Positions 49,001-59,645 of a stretch of 64,000 bases of DNA are shown here, one piece after another. Within the stretch, counting starts at the first letter, position 1. Every line of letters begins with the position of its first letter. The position numbers were made by a program, and so were the translations under genes. Origin of the DNA: Haemonchus contortus (lineage: Eukaryota; Nematoda; Chromadorea; Rhabditida; Trichostrongylidae). The notes under the pieces are model-generated. The model was given only the letters and a program-made list of their open reading frames with translations. It was not told the origin of the DNA and made no database searches. The stretch lies in assembly GCA_000469685.2 (NCBI GenBank), contig LS997564.1, positions 36,288,151 to 36,352,150 on the forward strand. The letters run 5' to 3'.

Positions 49001-49768
49001 TTTTTCTTGCACGAAGCCGGAATGATTAACTGACCAGATCAGAAAATGAGAAGTCATCGGGAGGCTTAAGAGAGTCTTTAGACACTCCACAAGTTAGGAT
49101 GAATTCCTCAAGTCGAGAACGTAATTAAAGAGATCCGCGCACCTCCACTGCCTCGTATTACCTGGTCAAAATGGCTACTTCAACCAAATACCCGGATTCG
49201 AATCGTGGGCCCGATGTGGCTACGATTAGGCTTGTTCTAGTTCTAGTCTCCCTTAGAGGCTTTATAACCGATAAAGCTGTCGGCGGGGGGAAAGTTTGCA
49301 AGTCCTCAGGGAATAGCGGAATGTTTGCGTGTCGATTAAGCTGGTTGAGGAAACTCGAAACGGAAATGAGGGATTAGCTCTAAAAAGTCCAACAACGTTC
49401 TAATTGATGACCAAGAGGAGGACTACCCAAAAAACTGTAGGATTCTTTGTATTGTTACTGTAAATCGCCCTCTGGTGAACGTTGGTCTCGAGAAAGAGGA
49501 AGAGCATCAAAAAGTTACGACTATACGAGCCGCCTAGCCAGAATTCTATGCGTCCAACTAGAATGTTTTTTACCACCCCCCCCCCCCCCCCTCTCTTCTC
49601 CCCTCCTCTTCTTCCTTACAACCCCGCGATCCCTAAAGGAACGCAGTCATTCTTGAATAGAAATCTCAGTGGATATGAGCTGTCTGAAGGGACCATTCCA
49701 CAATGACGATCCACGAAAGATCAAACCCGAACATCACAACATTCGCACTAATCTAATAAAACTTTCAG
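43072..49768. other. Long intergenic stretch, no supported gene
   Basis: About 6.7 kb. A 171-codon plus frame (45,836-46,351) overlaps other frames on both strands and has no recognisable domain. A 101-codon plus frame at 48,650-48,955 starts with a hydrophobic segment that could be a signal anchor, but it has no supporting exon. A C-rich strand occurs near 47,250-47,290 and 16 C at 49,576-49,591. Confidence 0.4.
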
Positions 49769-51377
49769 CGATCTCCCCGTGGCAGCTTGGAAATGCTCAA
49801 CGTCACCGTCACAACTGATAAATTCGTATTCGGCTAGGCGGCGAAGTGTCCTCTCTACAGATCTGCCACCAAGCCCATCTAAGAAACTCACAATTGCCAA
49901 AGAGGAAAGTATCGATTTACCGACAGCGATCAATAGGTTCGTGAACAGATTTATGCTTTTCTATTCAGTAACCTTTATTTCTTTATTTAGAAAGAATAAA
50001 GTAAGTAAGGATATAAATAAAATCACGATAAAAGTAAATAATTACCTGTGAGGATAGAGCACACACACTGGGATCTCCCATTATGAACGGATATTGCTCG
50101 AATTTACTGTCAATCGTATCCTCGTCCGACTATCTTTTGTCCACCGCTATTTTATGCAGTCTTCTATCGTCCAGTCAGCCTAAACGTCTTTCTGATTTTG
50201 TGATGAATCGGTCATTCACATGTACATGCCAGTAACTGTGCCAGACTTACTCAAGATAAGTTCCCGCTGGAATCGCTCCCTACCTCTCATTATAAGGCCA
50301 TGTGCGCCTACCTTTGTTTGTTCATATTTTCAAAAAAATCGCTTTTGACATCCATTTTCTCCACGAAATCCCGGAACAGTCTGGTTTACCAAACTGGCGA
50401 AAGAACACGTCCACGATGCGGAGATTCAGGAGTGGGCGGAACTGTCTGGGTGGTGGACTACCTGCAGCAGGCGCAGTCCAAATGGAAGCCTTATCTGGTA
50501 GCTGCCGTATGTAACGGCCTGTTTGAACAACTGGCAGGGTAATTGCTGAGAGGTTAGCAACAAAGGATGGGTGTGGAACTATCCACCTGAGCGGGCGTAG
50601 TTCTCATGCTTGGCTCAATGGGACTGTTAAGAGATTCAGATTTGGCCCTACCTATAAGGAAACGAAATCAAGGCAGCGATGAAGCTTTTGAGATTCGTAG
50701 TCTGAAATGAATTCCATTTCCTTCTCCATTTCTCAAAAAAATGAATTCGCTGGAACCAGTCGTGCTTATGACAAGTTTCTTCTCTCAGGGTTTCCACCCT
50801 ACAATCGCGATTTAATGAAGACAGTGTTGGCAATGAGAAAACGACGACGTCGACGTCCTGTTCGTCGTCTTCGAGCGTCAATGAGCCCACGAATCGTTCA
50901 CGACAAAAACTGCTCGAAGAAAGCAAACGGTTTGCAGTCGCAGCGAAGGATTTCTCTCAGTACGTTTCATTCTTCTAGGTACTCCCAACCAGCCCATGGT
51001 TCCTTTTTTCAGGATTTCCTTCTCATCACCAGAAACGAAATGGGATGCGGCTGTAGCTGAAATCACTGATTGTGCTGACTGCTTAACAACAGCCGCTATG
51101 GACTTTACCGTTACAGCCAGTGTGTACCATTCACAGCTTGTCTCCACAGAAGTCACCCAGGTAAGTCTTCACAGAGGACACTGTCCAAGAGAAGTTTCAG
51201 TGCTCAACTACCGGTTTTCAGGTCCTAGACGCCTTACACAAAGCGCTTGAAGACGCCCAAGAGTCACGTTCTAATCAGAACGACTTCTTGGCCCTCAAGT
51301 CGATGACGCGTCTGCAATCGACGTCCAACCAACTTCTTCACGCCGTTTCAACGATCGTGTCCTCAGCCACTACTTAG
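49769..51377 (+). CDS. 3' part of an unidentified multi-exon gene (266 codons seen)
   Basis: Five exons can be joined with matching phases: 49,769-49,936, 50,380-50,538, 50,789-50,959, 51,013-51,160 and 51,222-51,377 (TAG stop). Acceptors are TTTCAG, GAACAG, CTCTCAG, TTTTTTCAG and TTTTCAG; two introns are 53 and 61 bp. The first visible exon is Ser/Pro/Arg-rich (DLPPSPSKKLTIAKEESIDL). The third has a Ser/Thr run then RQKLLEESKRFAVAAKDFSQ. The last two are helical and Ala/Thr/Ser-rich (KWDAAVAEITDCADC.., QVLDALHKALEDAQ..). This looks like the C-terminal helical bundle of a cytoplasmic scaffold, but I do not recognise the family. The last three exons are better supported than the first two, and the 5' end was not found. 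Confidence 0.5.
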
Positions 51378-52550
51378 CGCCTTCTTTTTTTTGCAACGGA
51401 TACCGTATTACGATGGTTTTGCTGTCATGGAACACCGCTAGTGTGAATATCTATTGAGGCTGCGTCTATACCTGGTGAACACACAGCCAGATGACTTGAT
51501 GATACATACGTATCGATTTTTGCGCTCCCGTGCCGCCGACCTTAGCCTTGCCCACCGCTTGTCGCCCGATTCAGAACTGTACTATTTTGTTTGCAGGAAA
51601 CTGTATAGCCAAGAACAACCATCTGATTGGCATGAAAGGCGATGTCCCCAGCAAGTTCTCCCACTCTAAAGGCAGATTTCGCATGTCAGTTACCTCAAGA
51701 GACACGGTATCGGGACAAAAAGTGTCATAAACGGCTTCCTTGTAGTCCAAACGCTTTAAAAATGGTGAATCAGTGGAAAATTGACTTACGTCACTTATTG
51801 AGCCAATACAACCCAGTGAGCGCCCATCCCATAAACACTGCGGTTTTCATGGCAGCAACAACGTCGTCAGATTTTCTATTTTTATGTGTTATGCTTGAAA
51901 TTTGACGATAAATCTTACATTCCTTACTGTGATGTACTGAATGCTTATACAATAACTACAGCATTGAGCTGTAAGCAGTAAAATGGGAATCTGAACTAAT
52001 TGTAAGCTACCATCTTCGACATTCGCTGGCAAATCTACAGCATTTGACATATGTAACGCTCACTTTGTCCAACAAAGTATGTCACGGGGATGTACCTTGG
52101 CAGAATGCATACGTGGATAAGGTAAAATGACATTGGAAATGAGGCGGGGACACGACGAAAAAGTCTGTATGCACAGAAATAAGAGTAGAAGAGAGAGCTG
52201 ACTGAAAAAGGGCAAAAATCAAGGTAAGGATAGAGAAGAACAACTGTTTGTTCTTACCGAGGGATATTCTAATCTAATCCACAAGCGCCTCTACTAATCT
52301 ATTGGTTGAGAGCTATTCATTCTTGCTGACTGGGATCAAAGGGAAATTTCGTGTAACATCGTAGAATGTCGGGCAAATGTTATCACTTTGCAGACAGGTC
52401 CCCCTCCTTACCCCTCCCCCCCCCCCCCTCTTTTTCTCCAGCAAATGTTGGTGAGTTGGTCTTTGGGCCTGATTTGCGTTGCCATAAAGAGGGAGGAACT
52501 GCTTCTATTCGCTGTGCATAGACTTGTGTTTCATTCCAATTATCTGACTT
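51378..52550. other. Intergenic DNA, no gene seen
   Basis: No AATAAA directly follows the preceding stop. Short frames at 51,454-51,905 are unassigned. A run of 13 C lies at 52,416-52,428. Confidence 0.4.
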
Positions 52551-52704
52551 TATCATTTCTGCGAGAAGAGGGCGGAAGTGAGATAGCGTCAAATGGTTGA
52601 TTTATCAGGGAAACCCAGTTCCGGACCAATACCGTCTGGGCCAACCTTATCATTTCTGCGAGGAGAGGGGCGCGGAGGTGAGTTAGCGTCAAATGGTTGA
52701 TTTA
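52551..52704. repeat. Direct repeat of about 55 bp, 97 bp apart
   Basis: TATCATTTCTGCGAGAAGAG.. through AGCGTCAAATGGTTGATTTA at 52,551-52,604 recurs with small changes at 52,648-52,704. Confidence 0.75.
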
Positions 52705-52783
52705 GCACAGAATTTCTGGAGCTAGAGCTTCTGTCTTTACGCGGTCAATCAATTAATATGTGCTATTAGTTCGGACTGAGCGA

Positions 52784-53090
52784 ACGTGGTGTAGTGGGAA
52801 GTGGCGCACTAATAACGTATTCTAATTCAAATTGATCTGGGATCCGCAAACTACGGATCGGTACCCGCCTGAAGCAACCAATCCTCCCATCCCTCTGGGA
52901 TCGATTAATCGGTACAAGACTCGTCTGGGAGAATAAAAGCACTGAATCGTACATCGGCTGACCACCACCACGCACTGTACCGGCACCATACGCTTCAACA
53001 CGCCACAACGACCATGAATGGAAGTTGAATGCGGGGGCGCATCCCTTGAACGGGATCAATCAACGCCCACAGACTTCATCCTTTTATACT
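52784..53090 (+). mobile_element. tRNA-derived SINE, near full length
   Basis: A-box-like ACGTGGTGTAGTGGGAAG, damaged B box, CGGTACCCGCCTGAAGCAAC, GACTCGTCTGGGAGAATAAA, and the tail GCGGGGGCGCATCCCTTGAA..TCATCCTTTTATAC. Confidence 0.85.
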
Positions 53091-54442
53091 TTGTTCGGGC
53101 TCCAAACTGCTAACTTATAAATGACAGATTCAGTAGAAGCTGAATCAACAAATGTTTCGAGATGATGCTACCTAGATCACGAAAAAACTTCGCGCTAACC
53201 GTCTCCATCCCTGGAACTTTAGAAGGCCCTATGCAGAAGTGGGAATGCTCCTCGGGCGAATAGTATGGCACTCTTGGAGCTCTTTATCCTTTGATATTAC
53301 AGTAGCTCCAGCCGACTTTTGGGATGCACCCACGCCACGTACTCAATTTCAATCCAAAATCGTGGATACAAGTGAATGTTCATTAGAAATAACCAGAGAC
53401 TCGCGCAGACTAGCGAATGTTCGGCTTGATGCTTTCACCTAACCCGGACTTTCCAGATAAAAGAGACGTTATGTAGTCAATATTGAATGGGTGAAAAGCT
53501 CAGCTGGATAGAAAGGGTATCGATCTAGGATTCGATAACCATGTAAACCGTCTAGCCGCCACTGGCTTTACTCCGAAACTATCGTGATAGCGCTGATGTT
53601 GAAGACATAATTCATGATAAAAATGGTTTCTAAGCCTTCCCGCTAGCAGAGGGCTACTGGAGCGGTGGTTTTCACCTAACGGCCCATCTGAATCCTTTCT
53701 ATCACCTTTCGTGCTCATAAGCCAGTCCCACGCTCAAAAAGTGCTTGCAAAAACTTTTTTGAGCGGGGCGAGTATCGGAACACCCCCTTCTACCCTTTCG
53801 GAACACAACTTCACTGTTTTAAGGCCATTATCAGATTCTTATAGCGCTTAAAGAAAAGTGGCTTTAATTGATCGATTGAAGTAGCCATTTTAAACAGGGA
53901 AGAAGAGCTAATGAGGTGTACCCGATATGGGCAAATAAAGGAATGCCTGTAAAGCAAATTATCGTAGTTGTTATTTTTTTGGAAACGTCACACGCATGCT
54001 TCTACATGCTTATTTCAACAGACACTATGTTTCAATAACCGCTACATCCCTATAAATATGGAACCAAAGCCAAAGAGAACATTCTCTCGTTTTAGTCATT
54101 CTCATATGTTCATTGCTTTGCCCAATTGCAGGTCCACCTGAAAAGCTTTCTGAAATTTGCTTTGGGGATTTTTCTAAGAAAACTCTTGGAAGAAAATTGT
54201 GCTCGTGATAGGTAGTTTGTACCGATCCTGAAAATGTTGTAGATAATGAAAATATTTCTCTCCCTAGTTTTCTTCAGGGTTAATCCCATGATTCGAATCA
54301 GAGGATCTTCTCAGAAGAATTCTCAGTTACGCAGATCGGTGTAAATATCTTTCCATTCTTTCCATCTATTTCAACGTGAAGTGGAGATATTCCCCTGGTT
54401 TTCATAGTTTCGAGGAGGGTTAAGATAGACCAATTCCCCACA
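53091..54442. other. Intergenic DNA, no gene seen
   Basis: At about 53,513-53,575, GGGTATCGATCTAGGATTCG followed by a GCCGCCACTGG-like end may be a short minus-strand SINE head. Otherwise nothing is recognised. Confidence 0.35.
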
Positions 54443-54549
54443 TTCCTACATCCATCTGTTGTTCTCTAATCTCAGAAGGAATACGTTTTCTACCGTAGGT
54501 AGAAAACGTATTCCTTCTGGGATTAGAGAACAACAGATGGATGTAGGAA
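54443..54549. repeat. Near-perfect 107-nt hairpin
   Basis: TTCCTACATCCATCTGTTGT.. to GAATACGTTTTCTAC (51 bp) is followed by a 5-base loop CGTAG and the exact reverse complement apart from one base. A transcript of either strand would fold into an uninterrupted stem of about 51 bp. Confidence 0.9.
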
Positions 54550-54614
54550 CAGATGGTTGACCCTAAGTCGTAGGTACCGTTCTAGGACGGTTTCTGAGAT
54601 AATTCTCCGAAATG

Positions 54615-54905
54615 AATCTGTGGCCCTGCGCCCTATGTGGAGCTGTCAGATCGAAAAATGGCCCAGATAAGGCGCTATAAAAGCTGAAAGTTTTTGACTG
54701 TATGCCACACCCAAAAGTGGACGAGTTCTAACGACCATGCAGAGGATGCCTAATTTGCAAGGAACACCCATGGTGGAGACTCAAACACCTAGTAGTGACC
54801 CATGGCGACAATGGAAGGCATGTTCGATCAGTCTTGACCTAACATTGTCATCTATTCACGCAATTACAACAACTGAAATCTCGTCCAAACATCCATTCCA
54901 TGACA
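54615..54905 (+). repeat. Diverged dispersed repeat, copy 2
   Basis: Co-linear with 27,500-27,770 through blocks such as GAATCTGTGGCC, TATGTGGAGCTGTCAGATCG, GTGGACGAGTTCT, GTGACCCATGGCGACAATGG and CAACAACTGAAATCTCGTCC. The unassigned frame through it (54,737-55,036) is probably accidental. Confidence 0.7.
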
Positions 54906-55245
54906 TTGAAGTAGCGGTACTCGTACAACCCTTGTTCTCACTGCTCAGAAAGCCTTGTTATCCGCGGAGTCGACGATTTTCATGCTTTCTTCGCCACTAT
55001 ACCTCATTAACACTTCCGCTTTTCAGCATCGGATGATACCTCAAAATTATCGTGAGCTGTGCCTTAATAGTCATTAAGCTTAGTCTGTCATCAAATTTAG
55101 TCTCAATGGCTCAACACCCCATCAGAATATCATTTTTCACTATACGTTAGGACATATGATCAAGGGACCCATTCTCAGCAAATCTTGCTAGCATACTTGG
55201 GTAGAATCGCAAAAAGGTCTTCAAGAAAAAATGTAACATTCTAGG
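54906..55245 (+). promoter_or_regulatory. Upstream region of the astacin gene
   Basis: 340 bp between the repeat and the astacin start. No TATA box is convincing. ACATTCTAG lies just before the ATG at 55,246 and could serve as a trans-splice acceptor, since many nematode mRNAs receive a spliced leader close to the start. This is inference only. Confidence 0.25.
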
Positions 55246-58239
55246 ATGAGGATCATCCTAGTAACATTGCTATTGGTTGTGACCGTCAGCGGAAGTCCAA
55301 GTTATGGCAATCTAGAGGATATGCAGGATGTAATACTCCACACTTTGGAGCAGACACCAAAGGCGAAAAGATTTTTGGAGGAAAGAGCAAAGGTGTCGTT
55401 CTTATCATATTTTTGCTACACACAGCTGTTACCTCTTAGACGAGATGACGAAGAATTTATAGCTGGGTTCGCTTGTGTTCCTTCAATCATAAAGGCATCA
55501 ACAAGACAGCAAGGAAGTATAGGATTGGACTACTAGCCCCAGAAAGTGGATGCGGGGGAAACAGAGAAAGCTTAGTTTTATAGGGAGCGCCAACTACCGG
55601 TCACATCCGGGTCAATCCGAGAGGTGACAATATCAACGACATCAACGAAGGCAGCGATGTCATTGGGCAGTACTTCCAAGGCGATATAGCCCTCTCGCAG
55701 TACGTCCTCACAACTGAATTTATAAGTTCTATTAAGAACAGATCAGTATGTTTGAAGGGAACAAAAAAGAGATATCATGGAAGATTTCTTAAAGGAGAGT
55801 GACAGTTTCGAACGTACGAAGCGTCAAGCGTTCAGTCCTAAACTACACGCGAAACTGTGGAAGAACGGGATTGCGTACTACTCCTTTAACAAGAACATCA
55901 GTAAGTTTGGCAGTGGCAGCCGTGCTAGTAGCCATTTTGAATGAAGTAAATTGTAGGCAAAGAACTTCGTAACGTATTCAAAAAGGCAACCGAAGCATGG
56001 ACAAAAGATAGCAGTGTTCAGTTCGTAAAGAATCCTGAAGGTAGATCTTACGGTAGTGAGATTGAGCCGAGTCGTCACGAATTATAAAGTTTGCTACGCA
56101 AAAAATCCTTTCAGCTGAAGACCGTATCTCAGTGCAAAGGTTGAAAGAATGTTCGTCAGAGTTGGGCAGAAAAGGAGGCGTGCAAGGACTGTCGTTGGGA
56201 CCGGGCTGTGAATCGGTCGGTATCGCTGCTCATGAGCTAGGTCATGCACTCGGCTTCTACCATACCCAATCCAGGTACGATCGTGACGAATACATCGCGG
56301 TGGACAAGGATAATATCAAGGTAATTGTCTATGAAGACAGGGATCAGGGAAGTGTACGGAGGTTCTGCTTACAGAAATGCATGGCCGCTGAATACATCAA
56401 GCAGACACCGGATACAAACGATAACTACAATCTGACATACGACTACGGCAGCATCATGCAATACCCTGGAATAAAGTCAGTCGCCCCAGATAAATTTGAA
56501 ATTCACAAAAGTATGAGTACCGTAAGCTGTCACACATCGTAACTAATAGCAACAATCAGCGAGAGAAGCCGAATTTTTCCCGAATTTCCCTTCTCAGGAA
56601 AGAGAAGTGGCTCAACAACTCTCATTGTATTTTGCTCATAATCGGCTTAGCTGAACTATTCAATTCTCCTACTCATCTACCATCAGCCTCTTTTTCAGTG
56701 GTGCAATCAACGTTTCAAAGCCGACAATGATACCGTACGACGTCAACTATCAGGCCACTCTCGGATCACCATTCGTATCATTCATCGATGTGTTAATGCT
56801 TAACAAGCTTTATGGATGCACAAGTTAGTTTACGAAGTTTCGTGGAAGCTTTCTCGAAATTATTCCAACTGAATTATTCCAACAGAGAACTAGGAGATGA
56901 TAGCAAGAATTAAATTTTTGTCGAGCCATTACCCAGAGAAGTTAATGATCTAGTCCTTCCTAAGAACTTATCTACTCCTTCACTGAGAACGCTTTTTATG
57001 AAGTTTCCGTCAAATTTGTAGCGAATATTTCCTAAAATACAATTTAATGTAAACACGATGCGAAGAGCGTGATTGCTTGAAATGGATACATCTGCTTCCA
57101 GTTGTGTATAAAGTTCCTTTTCAGAATCATGCGACCCGCCCACTAAGTCGGTCACATGTGAAAATGGTGGCTATCCTCACCCACAAAACTGTCAGAAATG
57201 CGTCTGCCCACGTGGTTACAGTGGAGTTCGATGTACTGAGAGGGTAATGACAACCTGTGAGCACAAGTGAGGGTAGAATTAAATGTCAGTGAGTTTTCCA
57301 GCCAGACAACGGCTGCGGACAAACATTTACAGCGTCATCGGAATGGGCAACATTCAAGGATTCCATAGGTGATAAGGATAGCTTCTCTACCAGGGACGAC
57401 TTCACTGAATGCAACTACTGGATTGAAGTAAGTTAAGATCTTCCACGTGACTCTACTAAAGTAAGCTCTTTCGCGAAGCTCTTTGTAGTAAGACTCATTT
57501 CCCGTTCCTCTTCCAGAAACGAGTCAGAAAAATCCATCATGAACAAACAAAATGATGGAATCATCTGAATATGCTCGATAACCTATGACTTTTCCAGTCT
57601 CCCGAGGGAACCGAAATTGAAGTCGAGATCTTAAAAATATATAATCAGTATGATACCGATGGGTGCCCATATGCTGGAGTAGAAATCAAAACAAACGAGA
57701 ATCAGCAACTTACTGGCTACAGGTACAATACGCTCTGCAATCCTTCAAACTACAACGCTCTGAGAAAGTGTTTGTGCAGGTTCTGCTCTCCCTTTGCAAA
57801 AGGACTTACTCTCCGCTCCTACACAAACCGAGTTCCTATAATTACGTACAACAGAGCCCATCAGACAACAGTGACCCTGGCATATCGTTCTGGTAAGCCT
57901 AAGTAAGTACTATTGTGCTACTCTGATAATAGTGGATTACTTCAGTTGACGCAAGCAGTCCTCGTCCAACTTATCAAACAGTTAAGCCATTTTCTACTAC
58001 TACGACCTCCACAACAACAATTGCTCCTACAACCACCACGCTTTACGCTGCACCAAAACGTAAATGCGAGGACCATCCGAAGTGAGGAGAAAATTTCAGC
58101 TTCGAAGGATAGCTTCACGGGATGATAATGGTTTTTCAGATGCCCTATCTACGAATTGAACGGGATCTGCACAAGGGACTACTTTTCGGTTCAATTCAGG
58201 AAACAAATGTGTCCTAAGATGTGTAATCTATGTGATTGA
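55246..58239 (+). CDS. Secreted astacin metalloprotease (EGF-CUB-ShKT), ~530 aa
   Basis: Thirteen exons: 55,246-55,392; 55,584-55,699; 55,806-55,900; 55,957-56,040; 56,115-56,320; 56,375-56,475; 56,699-56,823; 57,125-57,243; 57,302-57,427; 57,598-57,722; 57,780-57,892; 57,946-58,081; 58,140-58,239. The joined frame stays open. A signal peptide (MRIILVTLLLVVTVSG) and a propeptide ending RTKR (about residue 94, furin-like) precede the catalytic domain. That domain has HELGHALGFYH (187-197; three zinc His, general-base Glu), RYDRDEY and Met-turn SIMQY (Met244). EGF (about 294-328), CUB (about 332-452), a Thr-rich linker and a C-terminal ShKT six-Cys domain follow. Hookworm and other parasitic nematode astacins of this layout are secreted and act on host or cuticle proteins; the substrate here is unknown. 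The usual HY of the Met-turn is QY. Exon 1-3 and exon 6-7 boundaries are the least certain. Confidence 0.88.
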
Positions 58240-58256
58240 AATAACCTCAGTATTTT

Positions 58257-58262
58257 AATAAA
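58257..58262 (+). terminator. Polyadenylation signal of the astacin gene
   Basis: AATAAA 18 bp after the TGA stop; nematode 3' UTRs are often this short. Confidence 0.6.
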
Positions 58263-58989
58263 TATGGATTACCAATGTTCACGCCCATGATAAGTTCGTA
58301 ACAGGTCGCTAAAGAAGAGAGGGAGAGTTTCGCTGCTATCAATTTCACTCTAGTAATAACCACCCATATTCAGATGTGCTTCCTCGGCTACCCGATCCTA
58401 AAAGCTTTTCTTCTACATGGGACTTCCCAGACTATTTTATGAGCCTTCTACGAGGAAAACTTCGAATAACCACAATGATCATGTAAATCCACAAGTGGTC
58501 TGTATTGAAGAAGCAAACGCAAGAAGTACTGGTGACAGTTTCATTTAGCAGGGAGCTAAGGTCCTTATCGAAGAAAATCCTCATAACTGAAGCTGTGTGT
58601 CATTTGAACGAGTTGGATGGGTTCTACCTTTGAAACAAGACGTTTTGGAAGAGGATGTCGTGGTGAGTACCGAGAAATAGACTGAAATGCGAATTGCATC
58701 AGGGGAGCGTCACCATTGCTAGAATTTCGGAATAATGGGTAGTACTACTCATTCTAATTACTCTTCCAACTACATGATTTTTGAGTTGGGTAGAGGTACT
58801 ATAACATAAGGAAGAACTGAAGGTGATACACCTTATCGTATACCCATAAAGGGAATCAAGCATCGGCATGTGGTAAGTGCGTCGTATTCTGATACTTCTT
58901 TATTAGGGGCTCACAATCAGTGACGGATTTGGGAAGAACTGAGTGTTCACGTATTGTATGAAATTATCAGGCGGGCAGCTTCTCAACTG
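58263..58989. other. Post-astacin intergenic DNA
   Basis: No open exon set. It may hold further, unrecognisable 5' sequence of the decayed astacin that follows. The 58,541-58,640 stretch looks exon-like in composition but could not be aligned. Confidence 0.3.
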
Positions 58990-59019
58990 AAAGCCAAACT
59001 ACACTGTAAAACAGGGAAG

Positions 59020-59190
59020 GATGATGGCCCGACGTCAGAAGGTGCGCACGAACAATCTTAGGAATAGGATAGTGAATCTATCAAAATCGCTACCTTTTGG
59101 ATTGGCCAAGCACTAGGGTTATATCATTCGCAACCCGTATTTAGCAGAAATACCACCGATTTTCCAGATATCCTCGTCACATGATAAACA
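59020..59190 (+). pseudogene. Fossil astacin exon, zinc site lost
   Basis: From about 59,041 the DNA aligns without gaps to exon 5 of the astacin gene. GCATLGVYH-type residues survive as ESIKIATFWIGQALGLYHSQ where the working gene has ESVGIAAHELGHALGFYHTQ. The first two zinc histidines and the catalytic Glu of HExxH are gone, and stops flank the segment. It lies about 0.8 kb downstream of the intact gene on the same strand, so it is probably a decayed tandem duplicate. Confidence 0.7.
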
Positions 59191-59645
59191 TACCCTGTAG
59201 AAGTGCTTCATCAGGTTAGATTTCACTTAGCAATTGCTTCTTAAGGCATGCCATCACATTGACCACTTGTTGTCGGCTATCCGAAAAAAACCTAGCTCAC
59301 TTTTCCTATTTCCAGTTACTTCAAAGATAGCATTTGACCGAATACAACAGCATAAAATAACGCAGCCATTTTGGCATGAGGAAACCTCTCCCCTACTTTA
59401 CTAAGGTACCTCAAGCCCTCTCCTTCACAAATATTGCCAACGTAGAACAAAAATAGTGAAAAAACTGGATTGACAGAAAATATCACGATTTCGTGACATG
59501 TCCTTCTGACAGAAAGGGAGAGAACAGTTTGACATCCTCCACTGTTACCACCATTTCATTGCTCCTTGTTTTAAAGATACATTGGGTTGTCCGGAAAGTT
59601 TCCGCCGATTTTGAACTTCCTCAGTTCATCAACTGTTGTACAATA

